The translations under genes were made by a program, and so were the position numbers. DNA of 64,000 nucleotides, from contig NC_051097.1 in assembly GCF_901709675.1 (NCBI RefSeq), positions 10,146,039 through 10,210,038 on the forward strand. The letters run 5' to 3'. The notes beneath the pieces are model-generated. The model worked only from the letters and a program-made list of their open reading frames with translations. It was not told where the DNA came from and ran no database searches. Below are positions 25,225 through 47,200 of the stretch, piece by piece. Origin of the DNA: Syngnathus acus. Its lineage: Eukaryota > Chordata > Actinopteri > Syngnathiformes > Syngnathidae. Each line of letters starts with the position of its first letter. Position 1 is the first letter of the stretch.

Positions 25225-25357
25225 CAATGATGCTGAGTGCCAAGCAAGGAGGTAATGGATCCCATTTTTTTATAGTCTTTGGTATGACTCGGTTGGGGTT
25301 CGAACCCACAAGCTTCCAGTCTCAGGGCGGACACACTACCACCGGGCCACTGAGGTG
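25225..25357 (-). repeat. tRNA-derived SINE-like segment, right arm
   Basis: This is the mirror of the left-arm segment. Read on the minus strand it has an intact box B (GGTTCGAACCC, about 25297-25307) and CCGCCCTGAGACTGGAAGC. It is thus closer to a canonical SINE head than the left copy, which carries GATTCGAACCCC and CCACCCTGAG. Confidence 0.7.
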
Positions 25358-25710
25358 ATTCAGTGAACGGTTCTTTCTTTCCTTGAAAGTCGTTAATCTA
25401 CATTCTGGTTTAGTTCACGCCAGCAGGGAGACGCAACAGCTTCACTGACTGACGCACGAGAAGAAAGCAGTTCACCCATTGACTCGTTCGCGAACGGGAA
25501 AGTCCGGATTCGTTCCCTCACTGATCCCTTCTCGCGATGAACTGGTAATGCAAATCACTCACTGACGCGTTCACTCACAGATCCGTTCGGTTAATGAACG
25601 GGAAGTGACGTCATTTTCTTCGTTTTGTTTGACGGCGAGGTGGCATCAGCTTCAATGTGCATTACTGACACCTACTGGTTGAAGTCATATGACCTGGAAA
25701 AAAAAAAAAC

Positions 25711-26225
<515 letters not shown>

Positions 26226-26240
26226 TTGTTTTCCATAGCG

Positions 26241-27224
26241 AGCAAGCATCCCAGAATCCCCCCATAGCAACCAGGACAAACATCATCACAGAGTTTCACT
26301 GCAGCACATTGCAAACATACATATCACTTTTAGAAGATTAGCATAATACGGTACAGCGTTAGAACTCGGGCAGAGCGGCCTTTCTAGAAAAGTACAGTTG
26401 CGTGGTTTACGTGTGTTATGTGCAAGGAGGGATGTGTGTCGAGGAGAGCTCCGTCGGCATGGCAACAGCCACCAACACCCTAAAGTTGGAGAAAGACAGT
26501 AAATGGGGGATTGGGAGGACGACGGCATCCCTCTGACATCCACACGGCACACGAGTCCCACATACAACGCACGGCATCATCAGGTCAGGTCGCCGCCACT
26601 TTCAAGCGCAAAACAACGTGCTCAGCCGTTCAGCAACTAGTTACAAATTGACACTAAAGAGCAGTTCAACAACAACAACAACAAAAAATCATCTTTACAC
26701 GGGCTCGAGAGGCCTGAACGAAAACTGGCACCTTTGAATCGGTTCATCCTCGCTATTTTACACCTCTTTTTTATCTTACATCCTTGACAAAACAATGTAG
26801 TGTATACACCTTCTGCGGATTCAGGCACATAAAGATTAAGAACGGAAAGCTGAGAAGAGTGAAAACATTCGGTGTGAAAATGCACATGTTGGCGATGGAC
26901 GGTTTGGAGATTTCAATGAGACCACGTGAAGGCGTGACAAGAAGGCTTCATTTGCATAAAGCTACATTTACAACGACCATCGGTAGTTTGGACGTCAGCA
27001 AAGATGACATCTTTTTTTTTTTTTTTTTAACTTAAGACAGCCATGTGGGTGAATTATCGATTAAATGTTGGGTGGTGATGAAACACATGCTGGTCTCAAC
27101 TTAAAAAAAAAAAAAAAAAAAAAGTGGCTCAAAAGGAGGAAGAACAGTAAAAAAAGAGTGGTTGTTTGACTTCATGAGGCAGACATTTTTGTTTTGAACC
27201 ATGTCCTTGAGGATCTGGTTTGCG
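26241..27224. other. dpysl2 3' flank / probable 3' UTR
   Basis: No coding exon is recognised between the repeat block and the dpysl2 stop codon. T runs at about 27011-27029 and A runs at about 27103-27123 are the only distinctive features. Most of it is probably dpysl2 3' UTR on the minus strand, but no clear AATAAA was found. Confidence 0.4.
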
Positions 27225-35354
<8,130 letters not shown>

Positions 35355-38300
35355 GCCTTGCAGACGCTGTTGCAGCTAGCAGCACAGGAGAAAGGGGGAG
35401 AAGAAAAAAAAGAAAGGTTCTTATCTCAGCTTTGCTCTCCTGTGCGGCCACCGCCTTCAGATGAAATCAATTGCAGGTGGTAGCAGCGTGACAAAAGCAG
35501 ACAAATGAAAAAGGACAATACAGTATGAAAGCGGCCCCACCCTGGTGAAAATGCCTTAAAGTGAAGGAAAAACGAGATACTGTAAAAGCGATTGGACTTT
35601 TATTTCTAAGCTTCGAGCCATGCGACCACAATGTGACAAGTCGGCCAATGTAAGGGACACACCGGAAGCAAAGCCTGTCAAATTAAAAGAAAAGGAGAGG
35701 ATTACCTGGAGCTGCTGTTGAAAACGTCAAGGTACCTAAAACACAATCATTTCTTCTTCCTTTCTGCAAATACCGACATGGAGCGACATGTGACTACTGA
35801 ATGCCCCAATAAAGGAAAGCGTACTGCGAGAAAAGAAGGGCATTTCCGGTTAGCGGCAGTTAGCGGTCAATTAAAGTGAAACCTTGGAGAGTTCCTTCAA
35901 GTCACACCCATTCAGGAAGATCGCTGTCCTGTCCTTTCAGCACTATCTAAAATGAGTGAATTAAAATTTAAAAAATATATATTATATATAATATATATAT
36001 ATTCCTAATTTATATTTACATGTACCTTTATTATTCATTTTATAGGCTTAGTAATGAAGTGCTGCTTCCTTAAGTGAAAATACAATTTATACTATTACTG
36101 TTTGGGTTACTTTAAAACAGGAAAAAAAAAATCGTCATCTTGTCCCCATTGTAACCTTGACAACAGCTTCAGCCTAAAAAATCCTGACTCACATTTCGAC
36201 ATAGACCGCAGTGACTGTGGAATACATTTCAACACAGTTTCCATAACAACGTGTTGGGCACAGAGTAGTTTAGTTGCCATGATGCTTCCTCTTCAGGGGG
36301 CCGGGAGGGCACCAATGTGAACACACCAACAAAGTGCAAACGTCTTGGAAATAATGGTGGACTGACACAAAGAGAAACAAAACACTTCTACCATACACAC
36401 AGATCGGTGTGCAGCACAGAGAGGGGGACTGAGCCGAGTTGCATAATTAGCAAGGAAACTTGGCAGCATGCCTGATAAACAGTTGGACGAGGCTTGTACT
36501 CTGGAGAGGAAGGGCACAGTCCTGGCTTTCGGGATGTACAGTTCTATAACTGTCAACCTGTTTCTTTTCACGAGACCCGTTCGGAGACGTTTACAAAGCA
36601 GCACACTGAAGAAACGAGCGAACTAATGTGTCGAGTTGGCGAAGGAATCCAAACATACAAACTTTTCAAATCCAACAGTTTTTGCTTTCGTATGAAATAA
36701 AATATGGGAACAAAAAAGGACTGAACTTGTATTTTTATAAGATATATACACATTATAGTGTTTAATCCTTGTAAAAATGCGATGCTGTATAAATAAATGT
36801 CAATCTCCTCACCGACAAAAGTGAGGAGTGGCCACCACCCACGGTAACCCAGGGCAACGCCGGCAACTGCAGTGGGATGGGCTACGGGTTTTGCGGTGTT
36901 GGGATTGGTCAATAACACATGTGCTGACATGGGGGAGGAGATCGCTGTGCGAGATACCTATCAAATAATCAGGATCTATTTTTTAATTATAATTGCTGTT
37001 GCGCATAGCAGAATAAAACCATACATGGCTGCGCTGATGAGAGTTGATGATATCCTTAAGGGACGGCTTGTACTCGGGTGTCTGCACATAAGCTGCAGCT
37101 TGGAATGAGGTTCAAGACAACAGTTGTGGATTGGAACAGCTGCCAAAGGCTGACGTACTTTTAGGAAGCGAGCCTTAAGGAATGTTAACATGAGTAATGT
37201 AGCCAGAGCGGCGGAAGATTCATTCAGGTTATCTTTAATGACAAAATGTTTATCATCAGTTGAATGGAATAGGAGAAGAAAAAAAACTAAAGCAAACATG
37301 TTACATTAGTTACTGTCGGGCCATCTTAGTGTGAGAGCGCTCTCAAGGTTCCTTCGCACATCAGGACCAATCACAAAAAGTTTTTAGAAGTTGGCCAAAG
37401 CGACTCATGCGCTGAGCGTTAACAATCATATCTTTAAAAAAAAAGAATAAAAAAAGGGGGAGGCCTTTTGATTGCTGCACATATTCACATGAGCATAAAT
37501 ATCAAAAACTAAAAAAAAAAAGTCGTTACACTAATGGCAATACAGTGAAATCAAAATCACCACTCTGCTAACTAGATTCATTTTGGTTACAAAATGAGTG
37601 GAATTAACCTGCTGGGCCATTTTTGTAAAGAAAAACTAAAAATGCTTTTACCTCTCATCTGCACTTTTAAAAATCTAATAAATGCTTGATTAACATTTGA
37701 AATGGTCTACACTGCATTTCCATGATGGGTCAAAGTTCAGCTGTGGGCAAGACGCAAGTGTCTTCCCATTTAAATTTTAAATAGCGGATTACATTTTTGT
37801 GCTGTTGTTGAAAACGGTCAGTCATGCATCTGCAATCACACACCAAGTTAGATCATTTGTAGTCGTGGATTACACACGCGGCTTCAAACTTGAGGAACTA
37901 CGGCCCCAACTCAGCAAGGCTTTGGTGCTTTTTTTTTTTTTTTTTAAATGACAGTACAAATTAGCGTTTGTACACCCCCCACCTCAAAATCTAAACTATA
38001 TTTTTGACTCTATTTTGATAGCAAATCTTTTCAGGTCACTTCAAATGGACACCCAACCTTGAAAATACTGTCAGTGCACAAGTGGTTCACACACACACTT
38101 GCCCACACCCTGTCTTCCATTTTTTAAGCCTTTTCTGAAAAAGAAAAAGTGGCCCGTTTTGACATCAAAAACAAGCCTATTAATATAGCCTTCGCACTTG
38201 TTGAAAAACTTTTACAAATGAATGGATATAACGGGTGGGGGGGGGTCTGATGTCGGGAAAGGCCGATGCATTTCTCCTGAGAACATATCATATCTCAGTG

Positions 38301-38421
38301 AGGAGGAGGAGGAGGAGGAAGGGGGGCAAGCAGGGGAGAAGAAGGAGAAACTCTGCAAAAGACAACAACACTTTCTCTGGCATCCGGGCTACTTCTCAGG
38401 CACTTTTCTTCGGTTTCAGCT
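35355..38421. other. dpysl2-bnip3l intergenic region and probable bnip3l 3' UTR
   Basis: No coding homology is seen in about 3.1 kb. The part nearest 38421 is presumably the bnip3l 3' UTR, and the part nearest 35400 the dpysl2 long-form promoter. An AT-rich patch with alternating TATA lies at about 35971-36005. A minus-strand AATAAA candidate is present at about 36024-36029, but its assignment is uncertain. Confidence 0.4.
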
Positions 38422-41400
38422 TCAGAAGGAGCTGGTGGGGGGCGTGGTCAACCTCTTCCCAATGTACACTCTGTTGAGAAGATGGTCACATGCAGGTCAC
38501 GTGTCAAAATGCCGGGCCCAGGAAAGACATGATGGTTAAAGTAATGGGAAGTCGGCAAGAAAGCTGACGTGGTGAAACGGCGCCCTCTTGTGGAGATAAT
38601 CGGAACCGGGTGCAAATGGGTGCCCATTTGCCTAATTACAAATATCAACAAGAGAAAAATAATAGTAAAACTATATTTTTGGGGGGTGGGGAGGACTGCA
38701 AATCTATGTGGAGCCTTGTTTTTCTAAATAACTTACATAAACACATCATGGCAAAGTGTGCTATTAAAATAAAGCTAAACACAAATCACTGACAAAAGTG
38801 TACAAGTGTTTCTTACCCAAGTCCGAGGGCGAGGATGTGTGAAATCAGCAACGATGGGATGAAGACTTTGAGGAACTCGGCAGAGAAGAAGCCTCCCTTC
38901 TTCATGGCACCAGTCTTCCTCATGCTGAGCGTCACAGAGCGGCGAGGGTGACAGAAATGAAATTCCCTGGTGGGGCGGAGAATAATAATCAAGACTCATC
39001 GATACTAGTTGTATTATAAATCTTTAAGATAGAAATATTTGAACACAAATGGTGCAGCAACACATGTAGTCAGGAAATATAACAATACCCACAGGCATAT
39101 ATTCTTTCTCCTCTATGTCCACAGCATTATACTGCCACCTGGTGGCCAATGGACAGACCAGACTGTCGCTGGAACGTTTCAATGAGGACAAATGATGTGA
39201 TGATACACGTGCTTTGAGTTAAGAGCAGGCTCACGGAATGAATTAGAGTCACAAGTTAGGGCCCCGCTGTTTGTGAGTCGCAGTTTTGTACATAATAATG
39301 TCAAGTAGCTGGGTTATTTTAGTATCGTGGTGTCACAGCAACCTTCTCCGCTTTGATGACTAAGCACTTCCTCAGTAAAAACAAACAAGTGTACGTGTGT
39401 GTACGTGTGTGTCCGTGCGTATCGAGGGGAATGTTTACACAGTTCAGACTTACTTAGGAGGAATGTTTTCCGGTCGACTAGACCAGTCAGCAACCCAATC
39501 TGCGTCCTTCATCAGGATGTCCATGTCCCGCTCCTTGTCCAAGACATCCTCTTCTGTCTAAACACACAAACATGAGGTTGGCATCTATAAAGTCTCCAAA
39601 CATTTTTTATTTTTTATTAAAAATGAAGCCAGTAGTTGTTACAGTTCTGGTGAGTACAATACAATGCAACTTTACCGCAGTCTGGGAATGAGGTCGTCAT
39701 GGCAACCCCCGCTAAAGAAGTTCAGAGGCCTCGCTTGAGTTCTTACTTGACTGTCTCGTCGGCCGCTCACGTCCACGTCGAAGATGATCTGCCCTTCATC
39801 TTGCGGAGTGTGGGGTCGTGGAGGACTGTGTGGGGGGCAAAACAAAAAAAAATCTGAAATAAGTGTGGGCTAATTCTGACAGCCACCAGGTCAGGCAGGC
39901 GGTCAGACAGTGCACAACCTATGAGACCACGGGTAACCATAGCAACAACAAATTGGCCTTCTGCTTGCGTGGTTACGTGCCGCTTGCAACAATTATTCGA
40001 CTTGAAGAACATTATTCAATAAATATTCAACAAAGATGCATTTGTGAAGTGTTTCGAAAGGTCGTATGTGGTTTGCTCAGCTGATCTGACTCAATCGAAT
40101 GCAAAAAGGCTAAAAAGTCAAACTGAACTTTGGACAGGAGCCAAGCACTTTGGTGAAATCACAGAACGCTTGCTCTGAGCCCTGAAGCTTGGGACTTTCC
40201 GTGAACTTTGCCAAAGAAAATTCCTGAGCTTTAACCTACTGCTGGGTCACTTTTCGGGAGGGAAGGAACAGACATGGAGATTTCAACCGGATAAAATAGA
40301 AGCTAAATGAAAAGCAGACTTTGTGCAACAGGTCAACAAGTAATTTTCGAAGACCCACCTGTCACAGGAGGAATTGCTACGGCTGGATTCATGCTGGGCG
40401 TCCAGCAGGATCTTCTCCATGTCACCGTTGTGGATGGACGAAGAGGATGGGACATGCTCCAATGCCCCCACTATGGCCTCCTCTTCCTCCACCTGAGGAA
40501 GGGGCAGCAAGCCCGAAACTGGGCTAACTGCGGACGAGGACTGGGTTGACCCCGCGGCGCCTCGGCTCATCTCCAACTCCACCCAGGACCCTGTGGGGAG
40601 AAAGTCAAATGCTCAAGGCGCCTCCAAACCGCACAATCTGCAACGTGTGTACATATTTTTCACTCATGTGGCCCCCAAAGAAATGTGAGCAGTACTTTCA
40701 CTCAAACACAAACAAGCGGATGTGACATCGGACTGCCCTGAGAGCGTCAATCAAATGTTGATGAGCAAAGCAGTATTTCCTGCAGTGTGATGACAGGGCA
40801 GTAAATGCCTTCCCGTGGGTTCTTGTGGACCTTCCATGTGATTTATGACACTCCCTTCTCTATGTGTGTGCGGGTTTTGCCTGAGCAGACAGCTGAGCCG
40901 GACTGACCGCAGCGGTATTACGATTATAGATGATGGGCAGGCTGGTACATGATGCAAAAATATACAAATAAATGCAACCATTTTTCCATTGTAGCTTCTT
41001 TCGGAGGGCCATTATGACTGTCAACCCAAATAAATGTATGCGCACCTCATATTATATACAGTAAAAGCTACAAAACAAACTCGTTTTCAAATCAGACGAG
41101 TCAAAACTGGTCAGATATTTTAAAAAAAAAAAAAACATTAAAAGTGAAGACAATTTGCAATCCTAGTAATGACACGAATTTGATGCACATTTGTCTTTGC
41201 GGGCCACATAAAATGACGTGACGGGCCGTATCTGGCCCCCGGGCCTTGAGTTTGACACCTGTGGTCTAAACGCTCCCAAAAAACATTCTTACCATAGACG
41301 AGGGAAACCTCCCACAGAGGTTCTATGATCTCATAACGGTAAAAGAAATAGTGTGGTCAAAGTGTCGATTCCAAAGTTAGCCCGGTTCAGTTAGACTCAT

Positions 41401-42611
41401 TGACCCGACGTGTCATGTCAGCCGTCCCGCCCACTGAGACTGAGCGTTCGCTCTCATCCAGTGGATTACATGGCAAAGCTGCTGTTGACAGAGCATTGTC
41501 CCTGCTCGGTGGTCTGTGATTTGAAGCCCCGTTGCCATGGTCCCAAGCGTTTACGAACGTTCTGGCTTCGGCTGTCAAGTGGATTAAGAGAATGGACGCA
41601 AAGTGACTTTTTTTTGGTGTAATGATGTTGAAGTTCGGATAGAGCAGAGCACTGGAGGTTCTTGCCCTGAAGAGCATATGTGATAGATAAATATGTTTAT
41701 GACCTGGTGTAAGAGCTCCAGGAAGGTCCAAAAATAGAACACTGGCTCAGATAACGCACATACACGCCGTCGCCCTATCTTGCTGATGACCTGGTGGACA
41801 GGACTTTAAAGCTTTGTTTGAACATGCGTGTCTGAAGGCTTCATTGTTGAGGCAAAGTGACACACAAAAGCTATGAAGACTTTTATCAAACTCATGGCCA
41901 TGTAAACCATTAGAAGACCTTTTTAGATAAGCCTCTTAAATATTGAGATAAATATGAAAGAGTTTTGAGCAAATCACAATGCTGAGAAGTTGAGATATTT
42001 AATAAACATGCTTTTTATTTTGACTTTGGATTATCAGACTGACTTTAATTTGACTTGCTTATCTTAACGATCGAGGTCAAGTGAAAACAACGATCACTGT
42101 CATTTTCGAAGAGTAAATAGATTCATTAATATCAAATAAAACATTAAAAACACACAAAACAATAAAGGGGCCGGAAACATAATCACATAAATAACAAGAA
42201 CGATCTGAATACTCGGTTCTCAAATTTAGCAATTTTTGGCATCTTCGATCTCGTCTTGTTGACATAACTTAATCCCACCTCCACAACACCACCTGGCTTA
42301 TTGATTGGCTCACACGCCTGTCAGTCAATAGAATCTAAACAACCATTGGTCCAAACGCTGTCAATAAACGGAACATGGCGCTCTTCACTCCGCCTTCTTA
42401 AAATGTAGCTTCGCGGCGGAAAATAGATAAACGAAGATGCACAACTATTTTGGAGAAATTATAAAAACACTACACCACACGTAATATACATTTCCAAACT
42501 CCAATTGGTGCTGTATTGAGGGGGAAAAAACACATCAAATGTAACAGACTACTCACCGTTTAGACCGGAGTCTCCGTTGTTTTCTGAAGCTGTTTGACTA
42601 GCGTCGGACAT
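38422..42611 (-). CDS. bnip3l: BNIP3-like (Nix) mitophagy receptor
   Basis: Six exons join in phase to give 222 residues (human BNIP3L 219): 42557-42611, 40359-40590, 39747-39825, 39454-39557, 38817-38966 and 38422-38470. It is a tail-anchored outer mitochondrial membrane protein that recruits LC3/GABARAP for mitophagy and has a weak BH3-like region. Visible features: the LIR WVEL at residues 21-24; [20 protein letters not shown] at 63-82, the paralogue-defining block; [19 protein letters not shown] at 141-159; a C-terminal transmembrane helix at about 188-210 with His200; and the AxxxGxxxG dimer motif (Ala203, Gly207, Gly211). The C-terminus is TTPPTSSF. The N-terminus lacks the Asn/Pro-rich stretch of human, and an acidic linker (VEEEEAIVG) is present. 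It lies between dpysl2 and ppp2r2a as in human 8p21. Confidence 0.95.
41195..41272. repeat. hAT-like terminal fragment in bnip3l intron
   Basis: The stretch GGGCCGTATCTGGCCCCCGG followed by GCCTTGAGTTTGACACCTGTGG closely resembles the ends of abundant fish hAT-derived non-autonomous elements. Only one end is recognisable and no transposase is present. Confidence 0.5.
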
Positions 42612-44276
42612 CGTTGAGCCTGGAAACAACCAGTGTGGGCTGCATTAAAAAAGCTCGTCAGTGGAAAACGCGTGCGACTTTAAGCTCATACATTCAGACG
42701 AGTGACAACACAAGTGTTTCGCCCCGCCGTCAGACGCTTTTGTTGGCGAGGAGCAAGCAGCGATTTGTTTTTACGCGTTAGCCGCCGCGAGGCTCACACA
42801 GATCCTCCCGGAGCTGACTGATGACGTAGGGCAAGAACGACGACAGTAATTATACATTCTAAAAATATAGATTCATTAAACTAATCACTGCCGTCCCACT
42901 CGCGTCATTGGAACATCCTTTAACAATAAAAAAAAAAAATATTGTTTTGTTCTTAAGATGTGACTCGGCGCCCATAATAGGCGTCCGTATACTCACGTAC
43001 ACAAACAAGCGCTGCAGAAACCACGTTTGGACAGATCCGGCTGTTTCCAACGATAAGGTTCCTTTTCTTACTCGGCTTCTGCAGAAAGCAAACAGAGAAC
43101 GTTACATTTGCTCCATTTCCATCAAGTGTCACGTCAAGCGCCTCATACAAACAAGTTAACGAGCAAGAGACTGCAAAAAGTAGTTCTTTTATTACGGTCA
43201 CTGTCATAGATTTAAATTGCAGTCGCACATTGACACTGGTCCACATTTGTAAGGTGTGGAGACAACACGCATCAGATCTCTTGCAGCCCATTGCACTAAC
43301 ACATATAGAGTAGCAGTAATGCTTGTATTTGAATTAAAAGGATGCCCCCAAATTAAATTTTAAACATTTGCCTGACAAACACATACAAGTATTTGAGTCC
43401 AGTGTCTAAGCAGTTCCCTTTTGAAGTTATGCTTCAGATCTGTGACACATCATGGGAAGACAACGCTTGAGATAACCCCAACGTTATAAAATGCTCAAGG
43501 TCCAGTTTAAAATGGTTAGAATAGAGGACGGAATAATTCCAGAGACAAATTGTTTAAATATAAATAAACAACCATTGTCATGTTTAAATCAAGGTGCTAT
43601 TTGACGGAACATGGTGATATTCCGATACCTTAGTTACAAAGACTTGAGAAGATCAGAGCTGTCCAGAACCTATGAGCAGATGTGACAGTGTATGTGCGAT
43701 TAAGATATGGAAGTAGACTCGAATCAAACTAAGACAGCATGACAGCTAAGTTCATAAAAGTATGTGTGCGTGCACACATTAAGAATGACAACAAAAGAGT
43801 TGACTGGCATTTTTCACTTAGAAAATTAAAAAAAAAAAAAAAAAGAAAATTACTATGGCACAGGACAATGAGGGACACGCTAATAAAAATTTTCCATTGA
43901 GCCATGGGAGAAGTTTATAAAAATAAATTTGTACTCAAAAAAAAATTGGGGATATTATTCCGTTATACCCGTTACCTCAGTAGAGGTACATGGGCAGGCG
44001 GACAAAAAAAAAAATAAAATTTAACTAAACCCCAACAAAAAATGGCACGTCACTGAAACAACAAGGCAGGTGTCAGTGTCACAGACAGTTTGACGACGGG
44101 CAAAAAAGGAGGCTTCCTCCGTCTCCAACTGCAACAAAGGCCGGTCCGCCCGGTAGCGACACACGGGGTCGTCAGCGTTGCCGTGACCCACCCTGGCCGA
44201 GGCCGCGAGGCGGCAGGCGGTGCGTCACGACGTCTCACACACGCACGCACGCACGCACGCCGGATCTTGTGCAACA
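42612..44276. other. bnip3l promoter region and ppp2r2a 3' UTR
   Basis: No coding homology is seen. Bases from about 42612 to 42840 are GC-richer and are probably the bnip3l promoter and 5' UTR. From about 43170 to 44276 the DNA probably forms the ppp2r2a 3' UTR. A minus-strand AATAAA lies at about 43187-43192, roughly 1.1 kb past the stop codon. An ACGC microsatellite (about 44238-44260) falls just past the stop codon. Confidence 0.45.
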
Positions 44277-47200
44277 TTAATTGACTTTATCCTGGAATAT
44301 GTAGAGGTTGTTGGTCGTGGCTACCGCGATGATGTTGTCCTGGGGATGCCAGGCGGTGTGCAGGATCTTCTTGTTAAAGTCCAAACTGTCCACGCTGATC
44401 TCGTCCTTCTTGCGCTTGCCCCCCACGCACACCTTGCGGGGTTTGAGGACCTGCATGGGCTTGATGTTCTCGCGGGAGGCCTCCAAAGTGACGTCGCGCC
44501 GCTGGCTCCGGTCGAACATCCGGAAGAAATTGTTGTACGAGCCAGTCATCACCACGCTGGAACAAGAATGTGGAGAAATTGAGACGATTATAATGAGGTC
44601 TGAATCAACAAGACTGCCCAAAAAAGTTTTAAATCACCTGTCATTGCCATTCCAGCAACATTCAAACTTGTCAAAGATGCAGTCGTTTTCGTAGAGCGAG
44701 CACAGTTTGCTCCTCAGGTGCTCGTGGACCTGAAAGAAAAAATGAGAGAATACAAAATCGACATGGTCGTATTGGACACGCCCTTCAATCAAAACGATAA
44801 CTTGAGACATCAGCAAGCATCTACAACAATATTATTAAATGGAAGTTTATTCCAAGCAATCAGGCAAAAAAAAATGACATGAACTCACCTGATAAGTCTC
44901 CACCGGCCTGTTCTCCATGTTCAAGTCCCAAATCTTCACAGACAAATAGTCCCTGGTCATCATGTAGCGTCCGTTGTGACTAAATTTCACGTCCGAGATT
45001 GACGAAATAATCTCGGAGAAGAACGAGCGATTACTGGGATCTTCTGGCTCCTCAAAAACTTGAGAGAAGGGAAAAAAAATGGACATGACGTTCACACATC
45101 TTTTCCCACAAAAGCAGATATGGATTATCAATTTATGAACGGGTGGGCGTTCCTCACGTTTGGAGTGCTTGTCACAGAGCGCGGAGATCCTCATGTCGCA
45201 CAGACGGATGGTTCCTTTGCTGCTGCTGTAGACAAAAGTGTTGCACTGATGAGGATGGAACTCGGCTGCTGTGATCACCTCCGTCAGCTCCTCCATGTTG
45301 GCTGGCTTGATGTCAACAATATCTGGTGGACGCGGGGGTTAAGGCCCGTAACGCTTTTCGACGGGATCCGCCAGCCCGCTATAAAAAGATCACTTTTGGC
45401 CCAATCCAACAATGACCGGAAAATAAAAAGATACTGAAGCTGCGGTCGGTGATCTCCAGGTGCCAAAGGTTGATGCGGAGGTCGTCCGCCGACAGGTAGG
45501 TCTCGTTGTCGCTGTTGACCGAGATGGAGTTGATGTGGTAGGTGTGTGCGTTGGCGAACACCCTGCGTGGGCTGGCTTCCACCATGAGGTCCATGGGTAT
45601 CAAAACTGGCACCTGACACACAAGAACATTGAAATCTGAGCCACTCAAATACTCTATAAACCTGAGCAAGTCTGCCCCCTAGGGACTAAATTAGGTCAAA
45701 CAACACCAAATGTTTTGGTCAGCCTCGCTCGCCCCATCTATCTTACGTCTCTATTAAAATTCGTAATGATTAATCCTTGACCTGCACGGCCTTACCCGTA
45801 ATGAGGTGATAGTGTTGGGATCCTTGTAGCGTCCATCTTCCTCTTTAAGATTGTAGCCCTCCGGTCGCCGGTCTCGTTCACTGATTTTCCACAACTTGAT
45901 GGTTTTATCTGCCAGAGGGGAAAATACAAAACCAGTAACATGATGAATTTCAGTTCAGCCTGCATGACCAAAACTTGGATAGTGGTTGCGAAAGTAACAA
46001 CACTCCGACTCATTTACCGTTAGTTGACAGCAGGAACTGAGCGGCGTTCTTCTGAGGGAGCCAGCGAATCTTGTTGATCTTTTCTTCAATCTCCAAACTC
46101 TTCAAGTAGTCAAACTCGGGCTCGTGACTTTGGAAAGTGCTATAAACGTTGTACTCGCTCCGAAACTGAGGCATACTCTTGTTCTGTGGGAGCAGTGGAA
46201 AGAAGAGAGGATCGTTGTTAGAAGAAGAAAAAATTGCAAATTAAAACATTGTTGCAAATAAACATTGTTAGATCATACCTCTATTTCCTGCTGGAAAATA
46301 ACCACACGCCCACCTTTGTCACCCGTGGCCAGCAGCTCACCTGTGTGGTTGAACTCAACCGTGGAGATGATGTCGGCTGAATAGGAAAACAACAACAACA
46401 ATGAATAATAAGCCAGAGCGACAGAAGATGTCGAGCAGCCGGGGGATAACCACTTTTCATATAAATTGTTACTTGAGCCATTACTGCCCAGTGAAGCAGA
46501 AGGACGGGAACACAAAAGGTTTATTGAATGTCTTTGTGGAGTGATTGCCTGAGGAGGGGTCACCACATTTGAGGGTTAGCAATGACTAACCTACATTCAA
46601 GGACTAGAAAACACAATTTTCCATTCATGGAACGTCACCATTGTCTTCTTTCACACTTATTGAATTTATTAATAGTCTGCCTTGCTATGAATGGACTTCA
46701 ACAACTAGTCGATGACATACAAATGAGTTGAGTCTAAAAATGTGCCTTTGCTCATACCTTCAGCCACATCGTCATCAATGGCTCCTTTCACCTGAGAGAA
46801 GCACCACTGCATGTCACCTCCAGCTCCTGGAAGTATAAATAAACTGAAATGAAGCTTTCGGTGAACACGCAAAACATAATCTCCAACACGCCGTGTGACC
46901 CTCGCGAGAAGAGGTTCAGAAAACGGATGGGCGGAAATCAGACCAACAAAATACAGCCATTTTTTCTCTCAACTCTTTTCTGCATTCCAAATATACATTT
47001 ATTTCTTACAAGTTATTGAAATTAAATACAATTGAAATGTTTTACAGGGGATAATGGTTAGGTGCAGTGATAGGAACAACCAGTCAGTCATTTATGAGTC
47101 ATCACCGTTGCCATATTCACATTTTCGAAGGAGAGTCGTGACTCCAAATAGAATTATGAACAGCTAAGGATCCAGAGAGGGAAGGAGACGTTAATATTAC

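Noticed and set aside
46273-46566. Alternative ppp2r2a N-terminus read into intron 2
   Set aside because: The open frame runs through intron 2 into exon 3 by chance; the acceptor TATTCAG before the Ala-Asp-Ile codons explains the true exon.
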